A DNA stretch of 64,000 bases from Streptomyces maremycinicus (GTDB taxonomy: Bacteria; Actinomycetota; Actinomycetes; Streptomycetales; Streptomycetaceae): positions 186,001 through 250,000 of the forward strand of contig NZ_BBYG01000017.1 in the NCBI RefSeq assembly GCF_001184025.1. The letters run 5' to 3'. This document shows, one piece after another, positions 18,457 through 25,550 of the stretch (positions are counted from its first letter, which is position 1; every line of letters starts with the position of its first letter). Position numbers and translations under genes: made by a program. The notes under the pieces are model-generated. The model was not told the origin of the DNA and made no database searches. It was given only the letters and a program-made list of their open reading frames with translations.

Positions 18457-18521
18457 CTGGGGGCTGCCGCCCCCAGACCCCGTTGTCGGCCCTGCACGGG
18501 CCTCGTCCTCCATCGCCGGAC
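18457..18521. repeat. Dispersed Streptomyces intergenic repeat, type B copy 1
   Basis: An 8-bp stem hairpin CTGGGGGC-tgcc-GCCCCCAG (18457-18476) precedes a 36-base block at 18486-18521 beginning TCGGCCCTGCACGGGCCTCG. The block is 33/36 identical to 47671-47706. I recognise the GGCCCTGAACGGGCCTCGTCCTC-type core as common between Streptomyces genes. Confidence 0.65.
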
Positions 18522-18597
18522 ACATCGCCCACCGAATCGCCGGATGCCGTCGCCGGACGGACCGCGAGCCGTGACCGGCGCCGGGAGGCCGCCGCTC

Positions 18598-18876
18598 TCA
18601 GCCCGGGATCAGGCCGTCGTCGCTGAGCATCTCGCGGACCTGCTCCAGGCTCGCGTCCGGGGCCGGCAGGATCAGTTCCGAGGGTTCGAGGGAGTCGTCC
18701 GGCAGCGGCTCGCCGAGGCGGCGGACGGCGTCCAACAGGGCGCCGAGGGTGCGGTGGAAGCCGTCCTCGTCGCCGCTCTCCATCTCCGCGAGCAGCTCGT
18801 CGTCCAGCGTGTTCAGTTCGACGAGATGGGAGTCGGCCAGGTGCCACTGGCCCTCCCCCATGATCCGTACGATCAT
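18598..18876 (-). CDS. PspA-associated protein PspAA
   Basis: 92 aa; acidic soluble protein opening MIVRIMGEGQWHLADSHLVE, the usual start of the actinobacterial PspAA family, found next to pspA. The ATG at 18874-18876 is preferred to longer reading because a GAGGAGGG ribosome-binding site sits just upstream. It follows pspA with a 34-base gap on the same strand, so both are probably co-transcribed. Its biochemical role is not established; genetic linkage points to control or stabilisation of PspA at the stressed membrane. Confidence 0.85.
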   Translation of the reverse strand: MIVRIMGEGQWHLADSHLVELNTLDDELLAEMESGDEDGFHRTLGALLDAVRRLGEPLPDDSLEPSELILPAPDASLEQVREMLSDDGLIPG

Positions 18877-18910
18877 GTCGCCCTCCTCGGCTCCGGTCCC
18901 CGGCGCCGGG

Positions 18911-19708
18911 CTACTGCTTGTCGAAGCGCGGGGTGTCCTGCGGCTGCTGCTGGGACTGCGACTGGCCCTTGCCACCTTCGATGGCCTGCTGGCCGGCCGA
19001 GCCGCCCCCGGCGAGCTCCGCCTTCATGCGCTGAAGTTCCAGCTCCACATCCGTACCACCGGAGAGCCGGTCCAGCTCGGCCTGGAGGTCGTCCTTCGCG
19101 ATGCCCGTCGGGTCGTCCAGCGCACCGGACGCCATGAGCTCGTCGAGGGCGCCCGCGCGGGCCTGGAGCTGGGCGGTCTTGTCCTCGGCGCGCTGGATGG
19201 CCAGGCCGACGTCGCCCATCTCCTCCGAGATGCCGGAGAAGGCCTCGCCGATGCGGGTCTGGGCCTGGGCGGCGGTGTAGGTGGCCTTGATGGTCTCCTT
19301 CTTCGTACGGAAGGCGTCCACCTTGGCCTGGAGGCGCTGGGCCGCGAGGGTGAGCTTCTCCTCCTCGCCCTGGAGCGTGGAGTGCTGCGTCTCGAGGTCG
19401 GTGACCTGCTGCTGGAGGGCGGCGCGGCGGGAGAGCGCCTCGCGGGCGAGGTCCTCACGGCCGAGCGCGAGCGCCTTGCGGCCCTGGTCCTCCAGCTTGG
19501 AGGACTGCGACTGGAGCTGGTTCAGCTGGAGTTCCAGGCGCTTGCGCGAGGTCGCCACGTCGGCGACGCCGCGGCGGACCTTCTGAAGGAGCTCCAGCTG
19601 CTTCTGATACGAGTAATCAAGGGTTTCGCGCGGGTCCTCGGCCCGGTCAAGGGCCTTGTTCGCCTTCGCGCGGAAGATCATCCCCATACGCTTCATGACA
19701 CCGCTCAT
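18911..19708 (-). CDS. pspA: Phage shock protein A (PspA/IM30/Vipp1 family)
   Basis: 265 aa; an almost wholly coiled-coil protein (about residues 25-225) that binds stressed inner membrane and oligomerises. Opens MSGVMKRMGMIFRAKANKAL with an amphipathic N-terminal helix, then the family block DPRETLDYSYQKQLELLQKVRRG (given here in part). A Gln/Ser-rich tail (QSQSQQQPQ) follows. ATG 19708 is taken because it keeps the conserved N-terminus; ATG 19696 is an alternative. Divergent from the DUF3043 gene across a gap with a strong palindrome. Confidence 0.94.
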   Translation of the reverse strand: MSGVMKRMGMIFRAKANKALDRAEDPRETLDYSYQKQLELLQKVRRGVADVATSRKRLELQLNQLQSQSSKLEDQGRKALALGREDLAREALSRRAALQQQVTDLETQHSTLQGEEEKLTLAAQRLQAKVDAFRTKKETIKATYTAAQAQTRIGEAFSGISEEMGDVGLAIQRAEDKTAQLQARAGALDELMASGALDDPTGIAKDDLQAELDRLSGGTDVELELQRMKAELAGGGSAGQQAIEGGKGQSQSQQQPQDTPRFDKQ

Positions 19709-19857
19709 GGGCTTCGCGCGCCCCCTTCTGACGTCCAGCTCCAGCTCTGCGACAGAACCCACAGTACGGGCCCTGCATCCATTGACGCACTGTTCGGGGA
19801 CGGATGCGCTCATCCCCAAGGACGACTGACCAAGACCTTGCTCCGGCGTAGGGAGTA

Positions 19858-19890
19858 GGTGACCTTCAGGGTGAGCAATTGGTCACCCTG
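19858..19890. promoter_or_regulatory. Palindrome between divergent pspA and DUF3043 genes
   Basis: CAGGGTGA-gcaattgg-TCACCCTG (19867-19890) is a perfect 8-bp inverted repeat with an 8-base spacer; a second nested pair GGTGACC / GGTCACC spans 19858-19887. The position suits an operator acting on either divergent gene. No regulator is assigned. Confidence 0.45.
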
Positions 19891-20005
19891 CGCCCCCTCT
19901 TCCCCGTTCCTGTCCCGGTCTGTCCCCTCTGAAGACGACTGGTGTTGCCGGATCGTTCCCCTGCGGGCTGGGGTCCATGCCCGCGAGCGCTTACCCTTGG
20001 GTTTT

Positions 20006-20602
20006 GTGTTCCGTAGCCGTGCCAAGGAAGAGAAGGCCCCCGCCGACAAGGCCGTGGTGACCGACTCCATGCAGCCCCGTGACCCGCAGGCCAAGAAGGG
20101 CAGGCCCACGCCCAAGCGCAGTGAGGCCCAGTCCCAGCGCCGCAGCGTCGCCAACACCTCCATGTCCCGCAAGGAGGCCTCCAAGCGTCAGCGCGACGAG
20201 CGCCGCGCCCAGCTGGACAGGCAGCGCCAGGCGCTGGCCGGCGGGGACGAGCGGTACCTGCCGGTCCGTGACAAGGGCCCCGTCCGCAAGTTCGCGCGCG
20301 AGTTCATCGACTCCCGGTTCAACGTGGCGGAGTTCTTCCTGCCGATGGCCGTGGTCATCCTCGTGCTGAGCATGGTGCGGGTGGGCTCGCTCCAGACCAT
20401 CGCGCTGCTGCTGTGGCTGGTCGTGATCGTGCTGATCGTGCTCGACTCGTTCGTCACGAGCTTCCGGCTGCGCAAGCAGCTCGCCGAGCGCTTCCCCGAC
20501 CAGAACCGGCGGGGCGCGGTGGCCTACGCGCTGATGCGCTCCCTCCAGATGCGTCGGCTCCGGCTGCCCAAGCCGCAGATCAAGCGCGGAGCGCGGCCCT
20601 GA
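20006..20602 (+). CDS. DUF3043 membrane protein
   Basis: 198 aa. Highly charged N-terminal half (KKGRPTPKRSEAQSQRR, MSRKEASKRQRDERRAQLD), then the family block GDERYLPVRDKGPVRKFARE, two closely spaced membrane helices (about 111-131 and 134-152) and a basic tail. Start GTG 20006 is chosen because TACCCT (19992-19997), a -10-like box, ends 8 bases before it and there is no Shine-Dalgarno: probably leaderless. Conserved in Actinobacteria, often beside pspA; function unknown. The next gene overlaps its stop codon. Confidence 0.85.
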   Translation: MFRSRAKEEKAPADKAVVTDSMQPRDPQAKKGRPTPKRSEAQSQRRSVANTSMSRKEASKRQRDERRAQLDRQRQALAGGDERYLPVRDKGPVRKFAREFIDSRFNVAEFFLPMAVVILVLSMVRVGSLQTIALLLWLVVIVLIVLDSFVTSFRLRKQLAERFPDQNRRGAVAYALMRSLQMRRLRLPKPQIKRGARP

Positions 20603-21396
20603 GCACTGCGGCTTTCTCCGGGGGGGCGGCCGAGGCCTGGCTGAACAGGCTGGGCGGGCTGCGCGACGTCGTACGACAGGAGCTGGTGGCCCGGCAGCTC
20701 GACGAGCAGATAACCGGCCGCTACCCGGTCGGGCAGCGGCTGCGCGTGCTCGACGTGGGGATGGGCCAGGGCACGCAGGCGCTGCGGCTGGCCCGGCTCG
20801 GGCACCAGGTGACCGGGCTAGAGCGGGACGCGACGATGATCGCCGCGGCCCGTGACGCCCTGTGCGGCGAGCCCGAGGGCATCCGGGAGCGGATGCGGAT
20901 CATCGAGGGCGACGGCCGGGACACCGGGGTGCACTTCCTGCCCGGCAGTTTCGACGTGGTCCTGTGCCACGGCGTGCTCATGTACGTGGAGGAGCCGGAC
21001 GCGCTGCTCGCGGGGCTCGCGCGGATGCTGGCCCCGGGCGGACTGCTGTCGCTGCTCGTGCGCAACGCGGACGCGCTGGCCATGCGGCCGGGCCTGTCCG
21101 GCGACTGGGCGGGCGCGCTGGACGCCTTCGACACCGTGTCCTACCGCAACCGGCTGGGGCTCGACGTCCGGGCGGACCGGCTGGCGACCCTGACCGACGC
21201 GCTGGCCGGGATCGGGGCGCCGCTCCAGGCCTGGTACGGCGTGCGCGTCTTCACGGACACGGCGGCGGACGGGACGGAGATCCCCGAGGACCCGCGGCAG
21301 CGCGAGAGTCTGCTGTCCGCCGAGGAGCGGGCCGGGCGCACCGACCCCTACCGGCAGGTGGCGGCACTGCTGCATCTGTGCGGGGTACGCGGCTGA
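20599..21396 (+). CDS. SAM-dependent methyltransferase, class I
   Basis: About 265 aa with a complete Rossmann methyltransferase core: motif I VLDVGMGQGTQA, acidic end of beta2 in VTGLERD, motif II-like FDVVLCHGVLMYVEEP and post-motif LAPGGLLSLLV. The homologous N-terminus (AAFSGGAAEAWLNRLGGLRD) begins immediately after the preceding stop, but no ATG, GTG or TTG exists there. CTG 20599-20601 overlaps the stop as CTGA and has GGAG (20588-20591) 7 bases upstream, so it is proposed as the start. GTG 20686 is the fallback but would cut off the conserved opening. Substrate unknown. Confidence 0.8.
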   Translation: MSTAAFSGGAAEAWLNRLGGLRDVVRQELVARQLDEQITGRYPVGQRLRVLDVGMGQGTQALRLARLGHQVTGLERDATMIAAARDALCGEPEGIRERMRIIEGDGRDTGVHFLPGSFDVVLCHGVLMYVEEPDALLAGLARMLAPGGLLSLLVRNADALAMRPGLSGDWAGALDAFDTVSYRNRLGLDVRADRLATLTDALAGIGAPLQAWYGVRVFTDTAADGTEIPEDPRQRESLLSAEERAGRTDPYRQVAALLHLCGVRG

Positions 21397-21471
21397 GCCG
21401 GACCGGCGTTCTTCACTCGTCCGGGTGAGCGGTGGCCGGGGTGGCCGTGCGGCGACCACCCCGACGAAGGG

Positions 21472-21684
21472 CTACGCCTCGTTCGCGTGCAGGCTCATCG
21501 GGCCGTAGATCTCGGCGGAGTCCTCGAAGAGCCGCACCTGGTCCGCGCCGCCTTCGAGGAGGTCCTTCCACACTTCCCCGATCCAGGACTCGGCGTCCCC
21601 CTGCGTGGTGAACTCCTCGGGCTGTACCGCTGGTTGGACCTCCGTCCCGTCGGCCTTCTCGAACCGCCACGTCCATGCCGCCAT
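21472..21684 (-). CDS. Small conserved hypothetical protein (70 aa)
   Basis: Acidic, Trp-rich small protein opening MAAWTWRFEKADGTEV and ending IYGPMSLHANEA. ATG 21684 has GGGAG 8 bases upstream. I recall near-identical short proteins in many actinobacteria, and no function is known. It has no membrane span or signal. It is flanked by the convergent methyltransferase gene and, upstream, by a 13-bp perfect hairpin. Confidence 0.75.
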   Translation of the reverse strand: MAAWTWRFEKADGTEVQPAVQPEEFTTQGDAESWIGEVWKDLLEGGADQVRLFEDSAEIYGPMSLHANEA

Positions 21685-21713
21685 GTACGCCTCCCAGCTG
21701 TGACCACGTGCAG

Positions 21714-21745
21714 AGCAGAAGCCGGATCTTGGTCCGGCTTCTGCT
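21714..21745. terminator. Strong hairpin between divergent genes
   Basis: AGCAGAAGCCGGA (21714-21726), a six-base loop, and TCCGGCTTCTGCT (21733-21745) form a perfect 13-bp stem. It lies upstream of both flanking genes (21684 minus, 21799 plus), an odd place for a terminator. It could end read-through from the methyltransferase gene or act in the 5' leader of either neighbour. Confidence 0.5.
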
Positions 21746-21798
21746 GTGCAGCCTAGTCGGATGCGCAAGACCTGGTCAGACACGCGAAAATCAGCTCC

Positions 21799-23016
21799 GT
21801 GGAAGTCACTCTGCTCGGTACCGGTGCCCCCGCGGGCCTGCCCCGCCCCGACTGCTCCTGCGCCGTGTGCGCGACCTCGCTCGGGGCTGACGCCCGGGCG
21901 GCGACCGCGCTGCTCGTCGACGGGGCCCTGCTGCTCGATCTGACGCCGGGCGCGGCGTTCGCGGCCGCGCGGGCCGGGCAATCGCTGGGCGGGGTGCGGC
22001 AGGTGCTGCTGACGCATCCGCACGACGGCCCCCCGGTGGAGGTGCCGGCCGGGCTGCCGCAGCCCGGCCGGGTGCCGGACGGGCGGGAGTCGACGCTGCT
22101 GACGGGGCATCGGGTACGGGCGGTGGCGATGGACGCGCCCGGCACCGGGTACGCGGTGGCCGGTCCGGACGGGCAGCGGTTGCTGTACCTGCCGCCCGGG
22201 GGCGCGCCGGCCGGCCTGGAGGAGGGGTCGGCCGAGCGGTACGACATGGTGCTGGCGGATCTGGTGGGCCGCCCTGACGCGCTGGCGAAGCTGCGGGCGG
22301 TGGGCGCGGTGGGGCCGACGACCGACGTGGTCGCCGTCCACCTGGACCACAACGTCCCCCCGGGCGCGGAGTTGCGGCGGCGGCTCGCGGCGGCCGGGGC
22401 GCGGGCGGTGCCGGACGGGTCGACGCTGGTGGTGGGGGTGTACGAGGACGTGCCGGACGTGTCACGGCGGACGCTGGTGCTGGGCGGCGCCCGGTCGGGG
22501 AAGTCGGTGGAGGCGGAGCGGCGGCTGGAGTCCTTCCCGGACGTGCAGTACGTCGCCACCGGCGGGACCCGGGGCGGTGACACCGAGTGGGCGTCCCGGG
22601 TCGCCGCGCACCGCGACCGGCGGCCGGGGTCGTGGCGGACCGTGGAGACCTGCGACCTCGTGCCGCTGCTGACGCGGGACGGCGCCCCGCTGCTGATCGA
22701 CTGTCTGTCGCTGTGGCTGACGGACGTCATGGACTCGGTCGGGGCGTGGGACGACGCGCAGTGGGCGGACGGCGGTGAACGGGCCCTGCGCGCACGGGTG
22801 GTGGAGCTGGCGGAGGCCGTGCGTGCGGCTCGGCGGACCGTCGTGCTGGTCTCCAACGAGGTGGGCTCGGGGATCGTGCCGGCCACGGCGTCGGGCCGGC
22901 GTTACCGGGACGAGCTGGGGCGGCTGAACGCGGCCGTCGCCGCCGAGTGCGAGGAGGTCGTCCTGGTGGTGGCCGGTCAGGCACTGGTGCTGCGGGGACC
23001 GACGGCTGACGGCTGA
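21799..23016 (+). CDS. cobU: CobU adenosylcobinamide kinase/guanylyltransferase with N-terminal MBL-like domain
   Basis: 405 aa fusion. Residues 225-405 are CobU: P-loop GGARSGKS (229-236), the histidine expected to be guanylylated in VAAHRDRRP (about 270), and VSNEVGSGIVP. It phosphorylates adenosylcobinamide and activates it with GTP in cobalamin nucleotide-loop assembly. Residues 1-220 resemble a PhnP/PqqB-type metallo-beta-lactamase fold (LLGTGAPAGLPRPDCSCAVC; LLTHPHDGPP), but the HxHxDH metal motif is degraded to HPHDGP. GTG start at 21799. cobT and cobS follow downstream on the same strand, each apparently with its own promoter. Confidence 0.88.
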   Translation: MEVTLLGTGAPAGLPRPDCSCAVCATSLGADARAATALLVDGALLLDLTPGAAFAAARAGQSLGGVRQVLLTHPHDGPPVEVPAGLPQPGRVPDGRESTLLTGHRVRAVAMDAPGTGYAVAGPDGQRLLYLPPGGAPAGLEEGSAERYDMVLADLVGRPDALAKLRAVGAVGPTTDVVAVHLDHNVPPGAELRRRLAAAGARAVPDGSTLVVGVYEDVPDVSRRTLVLGGARSGKSVEAERRLESFPDVQYVATGGTRGGDTEWASRVAAHRDRRPGSWRTVETCDLVPLLTRDGAPLLIDCLSLWLTDVMDSVGAWDDAQWADGGERALRARVVELAEAVRAARRTVVLVSNEVGSGIVPATASGRRYRDELGRLNAAVAAECEEVVLVVAGQALVLRGPTADG

Positions 23017-23250
23017 CGGCCGACGCCCGGTGGCGGGCGGTCGGTGGCCGGCGGTCGGTGGCCGGCGGTCGGTGGCCGGCGGTCGGTGGTCGGTGGCCGG
23101 CGGTCGGTGGCCGGCGGTCGGTGGTCGGTGGCCGGCGGTCGGTGGCCGGTGGCCGGCGGTCGGTGGCCGGCGGTCGGTGGTCGGTGGCCGGCGGTCGGTG
23201 GTCGGTGGCCGGCGGTCGGTGGCCGGCGGTCGGTGGCCGGTGGCCGGCGG
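23001..23250. repeat. Heptamer tandem repeat (GGYCGGY)n
   Basis: About 31 heptamers alternating GGTCGGT and GGCCGGC, with a few doubled or hybrid units, fill the whole space between cobU and the convergent methyltransferase gene. A short GACGGCT array (23001-23021) runs across the cobU stop codon. The array ends at the stop of the minus-strand gene (23251). The regular GG doublets could form two-tetrad G-quadruplexes on the plus strand. Confidence 0.9.
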
Positions 23251-24156
23251 TCAGTTCCTGCTCCGGCGGGCGATGATCTGGTAGGCGTTCGAGAAGCGGG
23301 TGCGGCGCAGGGCCGGGGCCAGCAGGTGGTCGAAGACGGCGGCCAGGGCGGTCAGCGGCCCGGCCGTCCGGCGCAGCCGGGTCCTGTTCAGGTAGAGCGA
23401 GGCGGCCGTCGCCAGGTCGTGCGGGGTGTGCGGGGTCCGGCGGTCCGTCACGACGATCTCGCAGCCCTGGGCCTCGAGTTCGGCCCGGAGGTTGGCCAGC
23501 GGGATCAGGTGCAGGTGGCGGGGCTGGTCGTAGGAGTGCCACCACTTGCCCAGGACCGCCGCGGAGGCGCTGGCCGGGTCCGGGAGCTGCACGAGGAGGT
23601 GGCCGCCCGGCCGCAGGGCCGTCAGCGCCGCCGCGAGTTCCCGCCTCGGGTCCGGGGCGTGTTCCAGGTGGTGGAGCATGCTGACCACGTCGTAGCGGCC
23701 GCGCAGGCGGGACAGCACCTCCGGGGCGGTCAGCCGGCCCAGGTGGGCCTCGTCGAGCAGGCCGGCCACTCTCGCCCGCTCCACCCTCGGGGTCGGGTCC
23801 ACCCCGTCGAACGCGGTGTAGGTGAACAGTTCGCGGGCCGCCGCCGGGAAGGACGCGTCGCCGGTGCCCACGTCCAGCCAGCTCTCCGGCTCGGGGAAGG
23901 GCAGCATCGCCCGGGCCGTCGCCCTCAGGTGCGCGTGGTCGGGCCGTTCCGCGCCCTCGGCGCCGTACAGCGCCAGGCCCTCGGCGGTCAGCCGGGGGTT
24001 CTGGAAGGCGTGCGCGCAGTCCCGGCACTCGTCGACGACGAAGGTGCCCGGCCTGCGGTGGCGCAGGTCCGGTGCGCGCAGCCGGGTGCGCAGGCGCTTC
24101 GAGCCGCACCAGGGGCAGTCGTCTCGACGCGGCTCGTGGACGGGCCTGGGGGGCAT
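23251..24156 (-). CDS. Zinc-ribbon SAM-dependent methyltransferase
   Basis: 301 aa. An N-terminal four-cysteine zinc knuckle (CPWCG ... CRDCAHAFQ) is followed by a class I methyltransferase domain: motif I WLDVGTGDASF, DGVDPTPR, then YDVVSMLHHLEHAPDP and LRPGGHLLVQLPD. This layout is common for methyltransferases acting on sugars or polysaccharide precursors. ATG 24156 has CGGAG 6 bases upstream; longer reading lacks support. Next to cobalamin genes, but no link to corrin chemistry can be seen. Confidence 0.87.
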   Translation of the reverse strand: MPPRPVHEPRRDDCPWCGSKRLRTRLRAPDLRHRRPGTFVVDECRDCAHAFQNPRLTAEGLALYGAEGAERPDHAHLRATARAMLPFPEPESWLDVGTGDASFPAAARELFTYTAFDGVDPTPRVERARVAGLLDEAHLGRLTAPEVLSRLRGRYDVVSMLHHLEHAPDPRRELAAALTALRPGGHLLVQLPDPASASAAVLGKWWHSYDQPRHLHLIPLANLRAELEAQGCEIVVTDRRTPHTPHDLATAASLYLNRTRLRRTAGPLTALAAVFDHLLAPALRRTRFSNAYQIIARRSRN

Positions 24157-24305
24157 GAGCGGCTCCGGGGATGACGTCGAGAGCGAATGACAATTAGCGT
24201 CAAAACGGAACGTATGGGATACCGATCTTGGGCGCAATGACGTCACGCGGGTGTGGTGACGATGTGGCGCCGGACCGTTCGATCGGTGCCGGTACTGTTC
24301 GGCGA

Positions 24306-25478
24306 ATGAGCTCGCTTAATCTCGACGACTTCACCGATCTGATCGAGCGCCCCGACGGTGGGGTGCGCCGCGACGCGGAGGCGCGCCGGGAACGTCAGGT
24401 CGTGCCGCCCGGATCGCTGGGGCGCCTGGACGAACTGGGTGAGTGGCTGGCGGCGGCACAGGGCTCGTCCCCCGTACGGCCGGTCGAGCGGCCGCGGGTG
24501 GTGCTGTTCGCCGGCGACCACGGCATCGCCGAGCTCGGCGTCTCCGCCCGACCGGCGGGCAGCGCCTCGGAGTTGGTGCGCGAGGTCATCGAGGGCGGCC
24601 GTCCGGTGTCGGTGCTCGCCCGCCGCCTCGGCGTGCCCGTGCGCGTCGTGGACATGGCGCTGGACTGCGACCCGGAGACGTTCCCCGAGGACGTCGTACG
24701 GCACCGGGTGCGGCGCGGCAGCGGCCGGATCGACATCGAGGACGCGCTGACGCCGGAGGAGGCCGAGGCCGCCTTCCGGGCGGGCGTGGCCGTCGCCGAC
24801 GAGGAGGCCGACTCCGGCACGGACCTGGTCGTGCTCGGCGACATCAGCGTCGGCGGGACGACGGCCGCGGGTGCGCTGGTGGCCGCGCTGTGCGGGACCG
24901 ACGCATCCGTGGTGACCGGGCGGGGCGGCGAGGCGATCGACGACCTGGCGTGGATGCGCAAGTGCGCGGCGGTCCGGGACGCGCTCAGGCGGGCACGGCC
25001 GGTGCTCGGCGAGCAGCTCCAGCTGCTCGCGACGGTGGGCGGGGCCGACCTCGCCGCCATGACGGGTTTTCTGCTCCAGTGCGCGGTACGGAAGTTGCCC
25101 GTGGTGCTGGACGGTGTGGTGGCCGCCGCCTGCGCGCTCGTCGGGCAGCGGGTCGCGTTCCGGGCGCCGGACTGGTGGCTGGCCGCGCACAAGAGCGGCG
25201 AACCGGGCCAGGCGAAGGCACTCGACCGGATGGCCCTGGAACCGCTCCTCGACCAGGGCGTGAAGGTCGGAGAGGGCGCCGGGGCCCTGCTCGCGCTCCC
25301 GTTGGTGCAGGCCGCCGCCGCACTGGCGGCGGAACTCCCCGAGAGGCCCGAGAAGTCGGAGGAGGCCGGGGAGCCGGAGGAAGCCGAGGAGGCCGACGCG
25401 TCGGCGCAGGCCCAGGTGTCCGGGAAGCCGAGGGATCCTGAGAAGTCGGCGGAGCCCGAGAAGTCGGAGACGGAGTAA
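24306..25478 (+). CDS. cobT: Nicotinate-nucleotide--dimethylbenzimidazole phosphoribosyltransferase
   Basis: 390 aa. Makes alpha-ribazole phosphate for the lower cobalamin ligand. Seen: PPGSLGRLDELGEW, the VLFAGDHGIAELGVS substrate loop, GDISVGGTTAAGAL and the catalytic-base glutamate in KVGEGAGALLALPL (about 323). After about residue 345 comes a family-atypical acidic tail of EKSEE/EPEE units with no obvious role. ATG 24306 is preceded by TACTGT with a 7-base gap and no Shine-Dalgarno, which suggests a leaderless mRNA and an own promoter apart from cobU. Confidence 0.94.
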   Translation: MSSLNLDDFTDLIERPDGGVRRDAEARRERQVVPPGSLGRLDELGEWLAAAQGSSPVRPVERPRVVLFAGDHGIAELGVSARPAGSASELVREVIEGGRPVSVLARRLGVPVRVVDMALDCDPETFPEDVVRHRVRRGSGRIDIEDALTPEEAEAAFRAGVAVADEEADSGTDLVVLGDISVGGTTAAGALVAALCGTDASVVTGRGGEAIDDLAWMRKCAAVRDALRRARPVLGEQLQLLATVGGADLAAMTGFLLQCAVRKLPVVLDGVVAAACALVGQRVAFRAPDWWLAAHKSGEPGQAKALDRMALEPLLDQGVKVGEGAGALLALPLVQAAAALAAELPERPEKSEEAGEPEEAEEADASAQAQVSGKPRDPEKSAEPEKSETE

Positions 25479-25550
25479 CGAAGCGGCTTAAAGGGACAGG
25501 CGGCGCCAAAAGAGCGGATTCCCTGAAGTGCACCCATATGATCACCGCTC

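Noticed and set aside
18598..19708. Prophage signal from the phage shock genes
   Set aside because: pspA and pspAA are chromosomal stress genes; no integrase, capsid or lysis gene is seen anywhere in the window.
23030..23284. Overlapping short frames of MAGGRWPAVGG type
   Set aside because: Products of the heptamer repeat read in three frames; no start signal and no conserved sequence.
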